64,000 nucleotides of DNA from JALEFZ01 sp039817415 (GTDB taxonomy: Bacteria > Bacteroidota > Bacteroidia > J057): positions 62,001 to 126,000 of the forward strand of contig JBCBVV010000008.1 of NCBI GenBank assembly GCA_039817415.1, in the 5' to 3' direction. Below the pieces are notes generated by a model. It did no database searches. It worked only from the letters and a program-made list of their open reading frames with translations, and was not told where the DNA came from. The stretch's first letter is position 1. Each line of letters begins with the position of its first letter. Positions 24,259-33,274 of the stretch are shown one piece after another. The position numbers and the translations under genes are program-made.

Positions 24259-25650
24259 ATGTCTACATATCGCATCGAAAAAGATACCATGGGAGACGTA
24301 CAGGTTCCCGCTGACAAGTATTGGGGTGCCCAAACCCAGCGTTCCCTTGAGAATTTTAAAATTGGTGGTCAAAAAATGCCCATGGAAGTTATTCATGGAT
24401 ACGCCTATCTCAAGAAGGCTGCTGCCCTGACGAATGCTGAATTGACTAATTTTCCCCAGGAAAAAGCCGATGTCATTGCACAGGTATGCGACGAAATTCT
24501 TGCGGGAAAGTTAGACGACCATTTTCCATTGGTTGTCTGGCAAACAGGTTCTGGAACCCAGTCCAACATGAACTCCAATGAGGTGATTGCCAACCGTGCC
24601 ATCGAAATCATGGGTGGACAGATTGGGACCAAAAGTCCTGTACACCCCAACGACGATGTAAACAAATCTCAGTCTTCCAACGACACCTTCCCTACTGCTA
24701 TGCACATTGCTGCCTATAAAAAAGTAGTAGAGTATATGATTCCTAAAGTGATGAAACTTCATGATACCCTGGCAGCCAAGTCAGCAGAGTTCATGAATGT
24801 GGTAAAGATTGGGCGTACCCACTTGATGGATGCAACGCCGGTAACTGTAGGACAAGAATTAGGAGGATATGTAGCTCAATTGAAAAAAGGCCTAGAAACA
24901 GTAGAGGACAGCCTGAAGCATGTACGTGAACTGGCACTAGGTGGAACCGCAGTGGGTACAGGACTGAATACTCCTGATGGTTATGCCGAGAAGGTAGCAG
25001 CTAAAATCGCCGAATTGACAGGGCATCCTTTCGTAACAGCTGAAAATAAATTCGAAGCCCTATCCGCTCATGATGCCATGGTAGAACTATCAGGCGCATT
25101 GAAAAGATTAGCGGTAAGCGTCATGAACATTGCCAACAACATTCGTTTGCTAGCATCAGGACCTCGTTGTGGAATTGGGGAGATCATCATTCCTGCGAAT
25201 GAGCCTGGTTCCTCTATCATGCCTGGAAAAGTGAACCCTACACAGGCAGAAGCCTTAACCATGGTTTGTGCGCAAGTGATTGGCAATGACACCGCCGTTT
25301 CAGTTTCAGGAACACACGGTCATTTCCAATTGAATGTATTTAAGCCGGTGATGATATACAATGTGCTCCTATCCGCTCAATTGTTAGGAGATGGTTGTGA
25401 GTCATTTAATGACAAATTGGCTGTTGGTATCCAACCCAATCACGCCGCCATTGAAGCCAATCTCAATAACTCCTTGATGCTGGTTACAGCATTGAACACC
25501 CATATTGGATATGACAAGGCAGCAAAAATCGCCAAGACTGCCTACGAAAATAATGCGACCCTAAAGGAAACCGCTATTGAGCTAGGATTTCTGACAGCAG
25601 AAGAATTCGATCAAATCGTTGTTCCTGGTAAAATGGTGGGAAAATTATAA
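24259..25650 (+). CDS. fumC: Class II fumarate hydratase
   Basis: Reversible hydration of fumarate to L-malate in the TCA cycle, an iron-free homotetramer. The superfamily signature GSSIMPGKVNP is at residues 317-327, the fumarate-binding SGTQSNMNSNEV is near 98, and the GRTHLMDATPVT region containing the catalytic histidine is near 187. The length of 463 is standard. The strong consensus promoter just upstream and a terminator downstream indicate a single-gene transcript. Confidence 0.97.
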   Translation: MSTYRIEKDTMGDVQVPADKYWGAQTQRSLENFKIGGQKMPMEVIHGYAYLKKAAALTNAELTNFPQEKADVIAQVCDEILAGKLDDHFPLVVWQTGSGTQSNMNSNEVIANRAIEIMGGQIGTKSPVHPNDDVNKSQSSNDTFPTAMHIAAYKKVVEYMIPKVMKLHDTLAAKSAEFMNVVKIGRTHLMDATPVTVGQELGGYVAQLKKGLETVEDSLKHVRELALGGTAVGTGLNTPDGYAEKVAAKIAELTGHPFVTAENKFEALSAHDAMVELSGALKRLAVSVMNIANNIRLLASGPRCGIGEIIIPANEPGSSIMPGKVNPTQAEALTMVCAQVIGNDTAVSVSGTHGHFQLNVFKPVMIYNVLLSAQLLGDGCESFNDKLAVGIQPNHAAIEANLNNSLMLVTALNTHIGYDKAAKIAKTAYENNATLKETAIELGFLTAEEFDQIVVPGKMVGKL

Positions 25651-25681
25651 GAAGAATACCTTAGCATTCATGGCTTTGTAG

Positions 25682-25722
25682 AAGGGGTAAAAGGTGATAT
25701 GAAAACCTTTTACCCCTTATTT
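25682..25722 (+). terminator. Terminator after fumC
   Basis: A perfect 14-bp stem, AAGGGGTAAAAGGT (25682-25695) with ACCTTTTACCCCTT (25705-25718), is followed by ATTTCTTT. The T-tract is short but the stem is strong. Confidence 0.75.
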
Positions 25723-25761
25723 CTTTATTGTCTATATTGCGCCCTTTAATTAGCTATCCTC

Positions 25762-26850
25762 ATGATTCAAAAGACTCAACTACATCACGTTCACGTCGCT
25801 GCCGGAGCGAAAATGATCCCTTTTGCAGGCTGGGACATGCCAGTTCGCTATTCTTCAGATAAAAAAGAGCATCTCGCTGTAAGAAACGGTGTTGGAATCT
25901 TCGATGTATCTCATATGGGTGAGTTCATTGTGAGAGGTCCCAAGGCCCTTGATCTTATTCAAAAGGTCTCCTCAAATGATGCCAGCAAATTAGTTCCTGG
26001 AAAAGCACATTATTCCTGCATGCCCAATCATCAAGGTGGAATCGTCGATGATGTGATTGTCTATCACATTCGTGAGGAGCAGTATATGATTGTAGTTAAT
26101 GCTTCTAATATTCAGAAAGATTGGGAATGGGTATCAGCTTCCAATGAGGAAATTGGAGCAGAATTGATAGACATTTCTGATAAGACTTCTCTCATTGCTG
26201 TTTCAGGACCCAAGGCGGAAGCAACTCTTCAAAAGTTAGCAGATTTTGATTTGTCAACGATGGGGACCTATTTCTGTTGGAAGGGAACCTTTCATGGAGC
26301 GGAGAAATCATTGATTGCCACCACAGGATATACTGGGGAAAGAACGTTTGAAGTGTTTGTCTACAACGAACATGCAGAGCGTATCTGGAATGCCATCATG
26401 GAGGCTGGACAGGAGTTTGACATTGAATTATGTGGATTGGGGTCAAGGGATACTTTGAGATTGGAAATGGGCTACATGCTCTACGGAAACGACATCAATG
26501 ATGAGACTTCTCCGCTTGAAGCAGGTTTGGGATGGATTACCAAGCTGAAAAAAGGTCCTTTCAACGGTTCGGGTGTGATTGCCAAGCTAAAAGAGGATGG
26601 TTTAAAGAAGCGTATGGTCGCCTTTAAGATGAAGCAGAGAGGAATTCCTAGAGCTGGCTACGAAATGGCCCACAATGGAAAGGTCATTGGAACGGTAACC
26701 TCTGGCAGCATGAGTCCTGTACTGAATGAAGGAATTGGAATGGGCTATGTGCCTGTTGAGTTAAAAGCCCCTGGTACTGAGATAGATATCATGATCAGAG
26801 GCAAGGCTGTAAAGGCAGAAATTATCAGACCTCCTTTCGTGAGTAAATAG
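25762..26850 (+). CDS. gcvT: Aminomethyltransferase (glycine cleavage T protein)
   Basis: It transfers the methylene unit from aminomethyl-lipoyl H protein to tetrahydrofolate, releasing ammonia. The N-terminus (HVAAGAKMIPFAGWDMPVRY), the DVSHMGE motif near residue 51, the conserved aspartate in YSCMPNHQGGIVDD near 97 and the C-terminal GTVTSGSMSP barrel motif identify it. 362 residues is normal. gcvP and gcvH are not adjacent, as is usual in this phylum. It is followed by the candidate RNA unit at 26.9-27.2 kb. Confidence 0.96.
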   Translation: MIQKTQLHHVHVAAGAKMIPFAGWDMPVRYSSDKKEHLAVRNGVGIFDVSHMGEFIVRGPKALDLIQKVSSNDASKLVPGKAHYSCMPNHQGGIVDDVIVYHIREEQYMIVVNASNIQKDWEWVSASNEEIGAELIDISDKTSLIAVSGPKAEATLQKLADFDLSTMGTYFCWKGTFHGAEKSLIATTGYTGERTFEVFVYNEHAERIWNAIMEAGQEFDIELCGLGSRDTLRLEMGYMLYGNDINDETSPLEAGLGWITKLKKGPFNGSGVIAKLKEDGLKKRMVAFKMKQRGIPRAGYEMAHNGKVIGTVTSGSMSPVLNEGIGMGYVPVELKAPGTEIDIMIRGKAVKAEIIRPPFVSK

Positions 26851-26897
26851 GAAGATATCCATCTTTGTTCATTTGCTAATTTTTATAGAATTTTTTC

Positions 26898-26927
26898 TTG
26901 GATAAAGGCTGAAAACTCCTATTTTAG
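26898..26927 (+). promoter_or_regulatory. Promoter-like element of the small RNA unit
   Basis: TTG at 26898-26900, a 19-base spacer, then TATTTTAG at 26920-26927 (one mismatch to TANNTTTG). The spacing equals that of the fumC promoter. Start of transcription would be near 26934. Confidence 0.4.
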
Positions 26928-27017
26928 TGTTGCGAGATAACACGGAGTTATCGACCACAGGAAAGTAAACCTACGGATAGTGCCGGGGGTAGGCCTGCTG
27001 GGATGTTTCACCAAAAA

Positions 27018-27027
27018 GAAAGGAGGT
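27018..27027 (+). promoter_or_regulatory. Unusually complete Shine-Dalgarno sequence
   Basis: GAAAGGAGGT, complementary to the conserved 3' end of 16S rRNA, ends 4 bases before an ATG at 27032. Genes elsewhere in this window have no such motif, as expected for Bacteroidota, so its presence is notable. Confidence 0.6.
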
Positions 27028-27031
27028 AATC

Positions 27032-27091
27032 ATGAATCGACTTAGTTTCCAGTTTGTCAATTTCATCACCATTAACGCTGCGAAGATATAA
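27032..27091 (+). CDS. 19-codon mini-ORF behind the strong Shine-Dalgarno
   Basis: ATG to TAA, 19 residues, beginning MNRLSFQFVN and ending INAAKI. After the TAA the same frame stays open for 23 more codons and contains ATG at 27122 (MVSVSPIHLI...) before a second TAA at 27161-27163. Translation is likely given the ribosome binding site, but the peptide has no known function; it may serve to control the RNA rather than act itself. Confidence 0.35.
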   Translation: MNRLSFQFVNFITINAAKI

Positions 27092-27170
27092 TCGCGCTTT
27101 AACAGAGTGACCTTCGTTGGCATGGTGAGTGTATCCCCGATACATTTGATAAACGCTAATTAAGGATATT

Positions 27171-27202
27171 GCCAGTACCGTAGCGGGTACTGGCTTTTTT
27201 TT
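27171..27202 (+). terminator. Terminator of the small RNA unit
   Basis: A 9-bp stem, GCCAGTACC with GGTACTGGC, a 6-base loop and eight T. It lies 48 bases before the thioesterase start and so separates the two units. Confidence 0.9.
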
Positions 27203-27249
27203 ATCCAAATCCTTCCTAAATTTCCGCTCATCACTTACCGCCACTGCTT

Positions 27250-27987
27250 ATGTCTCAGGTTACCCGTATCCAAGAATCTGTTCACCCTTATCAGGTTGAT
27301 CCCCACAGAAAACTCACCATTCCCGCCCTTATTGATATCATGCATATTGCAGCCTGGAAAAGTGCGGAAGATTTAGGTGCTTCTGTGTATGATTTACACA
27401 AGGATGGCATTACTTGGGCGATGGTAAAGTATCGATTAGAGGTATTCAGATACCTAGATCATCACGAGACTTTCCACATTGAATCCTACCCATCTGGCCA
27501 CGAAAAATCCTTTGTGTATCGTGATTATCATGCTTTCGATGCGGTTGGAAATCAAGTGGCGAGAGCAAGCAGTACATGGCTAGTCTTTGACCTAGAGACT
27601 AGAAGGATGTCTACCCTGCGCGATTATATGGTTCCTATCCTTCATTGTCCGGAGGAAAGAGAACCTTTGGAGAGGCCTAGCCAACGACTGGGGAGATTAA
27701 AGGTGGAAACTTCGTCTCTAACTTTTCCGGTAAGATGGCATGAATTAGACCCTAACAATCACGTGACCAATACCATGTATTTTCTATGGGCTTTGGAAGC
27801 CATGGGAAAGGATTGGTTGAATACCCACCAGCTCAAAGAAATAGAAGTGCATTTTAAAGCCGAAACCACGGCTGGAGACCAGGTAGTTTCGGCTTATCAT
27901 CAGGTCGATGACCATACTTTTTTACACGAAATCAAGCGAGCCTCTGATGGAAAAACATCTGCCCTCGCTCGAACAGTTTGGAATTAA
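27250..27987 (+). CDS. Acyl-ACP thioesterase (FatA/FatB type)
   Basis: It hydrolyses acyl-acyl carrier protein to free fatty acid, in the cytosol. 245 residues form two tandem hot-dog domains: the first includes the substrate strand GITWAMVKYRLEVFRY near residue 56, the second starts near 155 and includes HELDPNNHVTNTMYFLWALE, where the Asn/His pair after the DxNxHVxN motif is the catalytic region of plant-type and bacterial acyl-ACP thioesterases. Bacteria use it for lipid turnover or fatty acid release; specificity is unknown. The stop overlaps the convergent metG by 4 bases. Confidence 0.9.
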   Translation: MSQVTRIQESVHPYQVDPHRKLTIPALIDIMHIAAWKSAEDLGASVYDLHKDGITWAMVKYRLEVFRYLDHHETFHIESYPSGHEKSFVYRDYHAFDAVGNQVARASSTWLVFDLETRRMSTLRDYMVPILHCPEEREPLERPSQRLGRLKVETSSLTFPVRWHELDPNNHVTNTMYFLWALEAMGKDWLNTHQLKEIEVHFKAETTAGDQVVSAYHQVDDHTFLHEIKRASDGKTSALARTVWN

Positions 27988-30059
27988 TTGATCGTACTTC
28001 CTGCTTCGATGTCGTCCTCAGGATTTAACCTGTGAAGGACCCCTTCGGGATCTTCGGCAAATAGAATCATCCCTTGAGATTCGACTCCACGGATTTTTCT
28101 AGGAGCAAGGTTTACGAGTACGCTTACTTGCTTACCAATCATTTCTTCTGGCTTGAAAAACTCAGCCACACCTGAAACAATGGTCCTTTTGTCAAGTCCC
28201 GTATCAACCAAAAACTTAAGGAGCTTCTTGGTTTTGGGAACTTTCTCGGCTTCTAGGATAGTTCCAACTCTGATATCCATTTTCTGGAAATCATCAAAGG
28301 TAATTTCATCCTTTTGAGGCTCAAGATTTACATGTGCTGTATCGCCTGAATTATTCAATTTTTCTAATTGTGTTTCAATAAGTTCGTCTGGAATTTGATC
28401 AAATAGAACGGGAAGCCCTTTCCCCGTTTTGATGGTATGTCCTGGAGGGACAAGGTATCCATCTCCTCTTCCAGCCAAATTCTCCCAATTCAGATCTTTG
28501 CCATCAATCTGTAGGAGATCGAAAATCTTTTCAGAAGTCTGAGGAAGGAAAATCTTGGCAGCTATACCAATAGCACCAATCATCTCTAGACAAGACCAAA
28601 GAATAGGTTTCACTGCATCGGGGTCGGTCTTCCACTTTTTCCAGGGTTCCTCATCCGTCAGGAATTTATTTCCTACACGAGCGATATTCATGAATTCAGC
28701 TTGTGCATCGCGGAAACGATAATTTTCTAAAGCTTCCTCTATTTTGACTACATGGGCTTGTACTTGTTTGTATGCGTCCATGGCAGATGCTGGAGGTGTA
28801 CCGAATTCGGGAACTACCCCTTCAAAGTACTTATTCGTCAGGACAATTACCCTGTTGACAAAGTTTCCTAAAATGGCAGCTAGTTCGTTGTTAATTCGGG
28901 CTTGGAAATCCTTCCAAGTGAAGTCTGCGTCCTTGGTTTCAGGCATAATCGAACATAGCGCATAGCGAAGCACATCTTGTTTGCCTGGAAAGTCCTTAAG
29001 GTACTCATGCAGCCAAACAGCATAATTCCTAGAGGTACTCATCTTGTCTCCTTCCAGATTGAGGAATTCGTTAGCAGGTACATTTTCAGGAAGAATGTAT
29101 TCCCCATGTGCATTCAATATCGCAGGGAAAATGATACAGTGGAAAACGATGTTGTCCTTACCAATAAAGTGGATCAGGCGAGCATTGTCTTCCTCGTTTT
29201 TCTGTGTTTTCCAGTATTTCTCCCAGTCTTTGCCATGGTCCTTGGCCCACTGTTTGGTAGCGGAAATGTAGCCAATGGGAGCATCCATCCAGACATAAAG
29301 TTTCTTCCCTTTTGCATCTTTCAAAGGCACATCCACCCCCCAATCAAGGTCACGTGTCATTGAACGAGGCTTCAAGCCTTCCTTCAGCCAGGAAGTACAT
29401 TGGCCATATACGTTGTTTTTCCACTGGCCTTTCTTGCCTTCCAGTAGCCATTCCTCTAACCAAGGCTGATACTTGTCCAGAGGAAGGTACCAGTGGGTTG
29501 TTTTTTTGAGAATAGGTGTTTTTCCACTCAGGGTAGACACAGGGTTGATCAGTTCAGTAGGAGAAAGGGAGGTTCCGCAATTCTCACACTGGTCTCCGTA
29601 AGCATTTGGATAATGGCAAGATGGGCACTCTCCTGTGATGTACCTGTCTGCCAGGAATTGCTTATACTCCTCATCGTAGTACTGCTCAATGGTTTTTTCT
29701 ACAAATTCTCCTTTGTCATGCAAGACTTTGAAGAAATCCTGGGAGGTTTTGTGGTGAATTTTTTCTGAAGTGCGGTGATACATATCGAAGCTGATTCCAA
29801 ATTCCTCGAAAGCATCTTTGATCTGTTTGTGGTAGCGATCGATGATGGATTGAGGGCTGACACCTTCTTTTTTTGCTCGAAGGGTGATGGCCGCTCCATG
29901 TTCATCACTTCCACAAATATAGACCACTTCTCTTCCCCTTAACCTAAGGTATCGAACAAAGGTATCAGCAGGAAGATAAGCTCCTGCCAAGTGCCCTATA
30001 TGTAAGGGGCCATTGGCGTAGGGCAATGCAGAAGTAATTGTATAACGTGCTGGAGTCAT
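27984..30059 (-). CDS. metG: Methionyl-tRNA synthetase
   Basis: It charges tRNA(Met) with methionine. Class I signatures: HIGH at residues 20-23 and KMSTS (KMSKS variant) at 339-343. The CPSCHYPNAYGDQCENC zinc knuckle near 145-162 has four cysteines in the connective domain. The anticodon domain follows, and the last 110 residues are a tRNA-binding EMAPII/Trbp111-type OB fold (DIRVGTI, VNLAPRKIRGVESQGMIL) that makes the enzyme a dimer in other bacteria. ATG at 30059 (MTPARYTITSALPYANG, 691 residues) is chosen because the 28 extra residues from an upstream ATG are not family-like. Confidence 0.97.
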   Translation of the reverse strand: MTPARYTITSALPYANGPLHIGHLAGAYLPADTFVRYLRLRGREVVYICGSDEHGAAITLRAKKEGVSPQSIIDRYHKQIKDAFEEFGISFDMYHRTSEKIHHKTSQDFFKVLHDKGEFVEKTIEQYYDEEYKQFLADRYITGECPSCHYPNAYGDQCENCGTSLSPTELINPVSTLSGKTPILKKTTHWYLPLDKYQPWLEEWLLEGKKGQWKNNVYGQCTSWLKEGLKPRSMTRDLDWGVDVPLKDAKGKKLYVWMDAPIGYISATKQWAKDHGKDWEKYWKTQKNEEDNARLIHFIGKDNIVFHCIIFPAILNAHGEYILPENVPANEFLNLEGDKMSTSRNYAVWLHEYLKDFPGKQDVLRYALCSIMPETKDADFTWKDFQARINNELAAILGNFVNRVIVLTNKYFEGVVPEFGTPPASAMDAYKQVQAHVVKIEEALENYRFRDAQAEFMNIARVGNKFLTDEEPWKKWKTDPDAVKPILWSCLEMIGAIGIAAKIFLPQTSEKIFDLLQIDGKDLNWENLAGRGDGYLVPPGHTIKTGKGLPVLFDQIPDELIETQLEKLNNSGDTAHVNLEPQKDEITFDDFQKMDIRVGTILEAEKVPKTKKLLKFLVDTGLDKRTIVSGVAEFFKPEEMIGKQVSVLVNLAPRKIRGVESQGMILFAEDPEGVLHRLNPEDDIEAGSTIN

Positions 30060-30204
30060 GATATTGTCAGATGATTTGCAGGTCGCAAATTGGTCAAAAT
30101 AGTTGAAAAAGGATAACCCTCTCCCTAAAAGGGGAAGGTCCACGAAAAAGGAAATGAGAGGTGAATAGCTATTTTACGATAGGTACCCGTGAAAAGTTGA
30201 ATTC

Positions 30205-31386
30205 CTATAACATTCGCCACACAGAACCCGGCGCGGTCGTCCGCTTAAACCTACCATACCGTTGACAAATGGGATATAAGAGAAGCAATCCTGCTGCCCA
30301 AAGTACGTACATGATCAAGAAACTGGTTCCATCAGGGAAAGCAGAGCCAATGATGGCATACAGGTAAAGATGGATGACATAGAAAAATAGAGCAGATTGA
30401 CCGAAGACGATCAAGGGAGAACGCTCATGTAAATTCTTGCCTAAGGCATAAAAAGCATAAAGAATCAAGAAATTGAGACCAAGGGTCCAACTGATGTAAG
30501 CGATGCTAGGTGGATACTTGGTTACATTCATAAAAGCCATCCAGTCTCCACTTTGGAAGGGATGGGTGTTGCCAAATTCCCCTATAATTCTGATCAAGAA
30601 AAAGATAGCGATAAGGCCCAATCCAATAGGAAGGGAAAATTGAATGGCCTGTTTTTCATCATTTTGAATCCACTTGGCAAAAACATATCCTATTAAAGCA
30701 ACTCCCAACCACGGAATCAGGGGATACATGACCATAACAGGAGCAGTCATACCTGGAATAGCAGTAATCCTAGCGAAAAAAGAATAACCAACGTTAATGT
30801 TTTCTTCTCCCGGAACGATCAATTGTGATAGCACAATAACTGCCACACCCAATGCAAGGATGGCCTGCCAATGAAGCCTTCTAAAAATAGAAAGACAAAT
30901 CATGCTTAAGCCTAGGGAAGTTATCACACCAAATACAAACATGGGAGGGCCTAATACACCTGGAGGAGAAACTGCTTGCGGGACATTAGGAGAAGCGAAG
31001 GAAAAGCCCAATATCCAGGCAGGATTTTCAATAATGTGTTGAAGGATCAATAGAATTCCTCCTCGAATAGCCAAATGGCTCGTGATTTTACCCTCTGTCC
31101 AACCTTTCTTTTTTCTTGCCTCCTCTAAGAAGAAAATGCCCATTCCCATCAGTAAGAAGAAACCAGGTGCACATATATGGGTGATAAATCTTGTGAGGAA
31201 GGCAATACCACTGTCATAAACGTGCATATCCACACCCCAGAATTCAGAGGGATGTTTTCGAGCGACGAGGGCTGAGGCATGGTCGATCGCCATGACAATC
31301 ATAATAAAACCACGGTGGCCGTCCAGCCATGCCAATCTGTTGGAGGCAGAGGATGAGAGGCTATGTGAGCTTAGGGTAGCTTCCAT
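30205..31386 (-). CDS. Heparan-alpha-glucosaminide N-acetyltransferase-like membrane protein (DUF1624)
   Basis: 393 residues with about ten transmembrane helices. The N-terminal LAWLDGHRGFIMIVMAIDHA matches the HGSNAT_cat/DUF1624 family, including the conserved histidine in AIDHA that takes acetyl from acetyl-CoA in the lysosomal enzyme. Bacterial members are predicted to acylate sugars across the inner membrane; the target here is unknown. The C-terminus is cytosolic-like and basic. No sugar-pathway gene is adjacent, so function remains a family-level prediction. Confidence 0.8.
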   Translation of the reverse strand: MEATLSSHSLSSSASNRLAWLDGHRGFIMIVMAIDHASALVARKHPSEFWGVDMHVYDSGIAFLTRFITHICAPGFFLLMGMGIFFLEEARKKKGWTEGKITSHLAIRGGILLILQHIIENPAWILGFSFASPNVPQAVSPPGVLGPPMFVFGVITSLGLSMICLSIFRRLHWQAILALGVAVIVLSQLIVPGEENINVGYSFFARITAIPGMTAPVMVMYPLIPWLGVALIGYVFAKWIQNDEKQAIQFSLPIGLGLIAIFFLIRIIGEFGNTHPFQSGDWMAFMNVTKYPPSIAYISWTLGLNFLILYAFYALGKNLHERSPLIVFGQSALFFYVIHLYLYAIIGSAFPDGTSFLIMYVLWAAGLLLLYPICQRYGRFKRTTAPGSVWRML

Positions 31387-31559
31387 TTGTGTGTATCAGG
31401 AATGAAACAATGTTGGGGGGACATTGTAATTGATAAAGAACCTAATCGTTGGACATGCACGAACGCTTGCTATTCAATAACGCTTAATTAGGAGATTATT
31501 TTATAAATTTTGATTTCATCTTTAACCAGATATTTGTCTTTCCTAACCAAGCTGCTACA

Positions 31560-33200
31560 ATGAGACTTATCAAACCTTTTATAATCAGTATGTTGATGGC
31601 ATTTTCCCTGCTGTCATATGGTCAATCTTTTTCAGATTCGATGAAAATCATGGGATCCTTGATGGGGCTTGATTTTTCAGAAGCCGAATTGAAGCAGATG
31701 GCTTCCAGTGTTAAAGGCTGGCAGGAGGACTATGCACAAATACGAAAGGTGAAAATTGAAAATTCCTTGCGGCCTGCTTTGGTATTTAATCCTATCCCTA
31801 TTGGAGCTCAATTCGAAACAGTCCAGCAACCTATTCAGTGGAAATTGGAGAAGGTAAAATTACCTTCAAACAAGGATGAAATTGCCTTTTTTTCTATTGG
31901 CCAGCTGGCGTGGTTGATCAAGAATAAAAAAATTACCTCGGTTGAATTAACCCAGATCTATCTTAATAGGATTAAGAAACACGGTGATACTCTTCAGTGT
32001 GTGATTACCTTGCTTGAAGAAGAGGCCCTTCAACAAGCCCAAGAAAGAGATCAGGAACTAGCTGAAGGCAAATGGCGTGGCCCTCTTCACGGAATACCTT
32101 ATGGAATCAAAGACTTACTGGCAGTTCCAGGTACAAAAACTACATGGGGTGCTATGCCCTATAGAGAGCAGGAAATCAATCAAACCGCCACTGTCGTTAC
32201 AAAACTTGAGGAAGCTGGAGGGGTCTTATTGGCAAAACTTACCCTTGGTGCCTTGGCTATGGGGGATGTTTGGTATGGAGGAACAACAAAGAACCCTTGG
32301 GACCTCAATCAAGGATCTAGTGGTTCTTCTGCAGGTTCTGCTTCTGCCACAGTAGCTGGTCTGGTAGGCTTCTCGATTGGAACCGAAACCTTGGGATCTA
32401 TTGTTTCCCCATCCACAAGATGTGGAGCAAGCGGATTGAGGCCAACTTTTGGAAGGGTGAGTAAATATGGAGCTATGGCTCTGAGCTGGACCATGGACAA
32501 AATTGGTCCAATCTGTCGATATGCAGAAGATTGTGCCTATGTTTTTGCAGCCATTCACGGAAAGGACGATAAAGACCCTTCCTCTTTACAATTTGCCTTC
32601 AATTACGAGCCTAGGCTCAAGGCAAAAAATCTGAAAGTGGGGTATGCCTCCAATCTGTTCAAATCCAGTTACTTCAATTATAAAAACGATTCTACCTCCC
32701 TGGAAGCTTTGCGAAATGCAGGAATAGAATTGGTTCCGTTAGAATGGAAAACAGAAGCTCCTGTGGGTGCCATTGGCCTTGTTTTATATGCCGAAGCTGC
32801 AGCGGCTTTTGATGAATTGACTCGCTCTAATCAAGACTCTTTACTCGTCCGCCAGTCAAATGGTGCTTGGCCCAATATTTTCCGCTATTCACGTTTTATT
32901 CCAGCCGTTGAGTACATTCAAGCGATGCGCCTTAGACAGGGACTGGTACAAGAGATTCATGAAATAATGCAGCAGGTAGATGTGCTCGTTGTTCCGAGTT
33001 ATGCAGGAAATCAGTTAAGAGCTACTAACCTAACTGGTCATCCCGTAGTTGTGGTACCAAACGGAAGAAATTCTACGGGATTGGCTAGCATTTGCTTTCT
33101 GGGAAATTTATTTGATGAGGCAAAAATCTTAACCCTAGCGAAATTTTATCAGGACCATACCGGCTTTGATGACAAGCATCCTGAGATGTTTTCTAAATAA
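31560..33200 (+). CDS. Secreted amidase-signature enzyme
   Basis: 546 residues with an N-terminal signal peptide (residues 1-20, ending LLSYGQ) and the amidase signature fold. The Ser-cisSer-Lys triad can be placed: K184 in YGIKDLL, cis-Ser S257 in the GSSGSSAGSA block, and nucleophile S280 in TETLGSIVSPS; the spacings (73 and 23) match GatA-type enzymes (75 and 24). Residues 20-115 are an N-terminal extension. Because it is exported and gatB/gatC are distant, it is not the tRNA amidotransferase subunit; it probably hydrolyses extracellular or periplasmic amides. Substrate unknown. Confidence 0.88.
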   Translation: MRLIKPFIISMLMAFSLLSYGQSFSDSMKIMGSLMGLDFSEAELKQMASSVKGWQEDYAQIRKVKIENSLRPALVFNPIPIGAQFETVQQPIQWKLEKVKLPSNKDEIAFFSIGQLAWLIKNKKITSVELTQIYLNRIKKHGDTLQCVITLLEEEALQQAQERDQELAEGKWRGPLHGIPYGIKDLLAVPGTKTTWGAMPYREQEINQTATVVTKLEEAGGVLLAKLTLGALAMGDVWYGGTTKNPWDLNQGSSGSSAGSASATVAGLVGFSIGTETLGSIVSPSTRCGASGLRPTFGRVSKYGAMALSWTMDKIGPICRYAEDCAYVFAAIHGKDDKDPSSLQFAFNYEPRLKAKNLKVGYASNLFKSSYFNYKNDSTSLEALRNAGIELVPLEWKTEAPVGAIGLVLYAEAAAAFDELTRSNQDSLLVRQSNGAWPNIFRYSRFIPAVEYIQAMRLRQGLVQEIHEIMQQVDVLVVPSYAGNQLRATNLTGHPVVVVPNGRNSTGLASICFLGNLFDEAKILTLAKFYQDHTGFDDKHPEMFSK

Positions 33201-33236
33201 AGGGGCTTACCCCTTACTCTAAGAGATTTAAAAGGA

Positions 33237-33267
33237 AAATGGCATCATTCGTGATGCCATTTTTTTG
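33237..33267 (+). terminator. Terminator with TTCG tetraloop
   Basis: A perfect 11-bp stem, AAATGGCATCA with TGATGCCATTT, closes an ultra-stable TTCG loop, followed by seven or more T. It ends the amidase gene and may also work for the convergent gene at 33275. Confidence 0.9.
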
Positions 33268-33274
33268 TAGGAAT

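Larger units (their letters stand above)
26934..27202 (+). ncRNA. Candidate structured small RNA or leader transcript
   Basis: This 269-base unit has a promoter-like element upstream and a strong terminator at its end, and contains no long ORF. Two hairpins are visible near the 5' end: GATAAC/GTTATC (26936-26941/26947-26952) with a 5-base loop, and CCTAC/GTAGG (26970-26974/26989-26993) enclosing a G-rich loop. A near-perfect Shine-Dalgarno and 19-codon ORF follow. I do not recognise the family. It could be a dual-function RNA, a regulatory leader for a short peptide, or a sponge for the 16S anti-Shine-Dalgarno (inference). It does not match the RNase P, tmRNA, SRP or TPP motifs I tried. Confidence 0.4.

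Noticed and set aside
26940..27000. Possible TPP riboswitch (GGATAGTGCC-like core)
   Set aside because: The 5' half motifs (CTGAGA and the pairing stems) are absent and the downstream gene is not a thiamine gene.
27008..27244. A 78-codon minus-strand frame antisense to the small RNA unit
   Set aside because: It overlaps the terminator and the Shine-Dalgarno/mini-ORF on the other strand, has no family-like sequence, and begins at the edge of the thioesterase gene.
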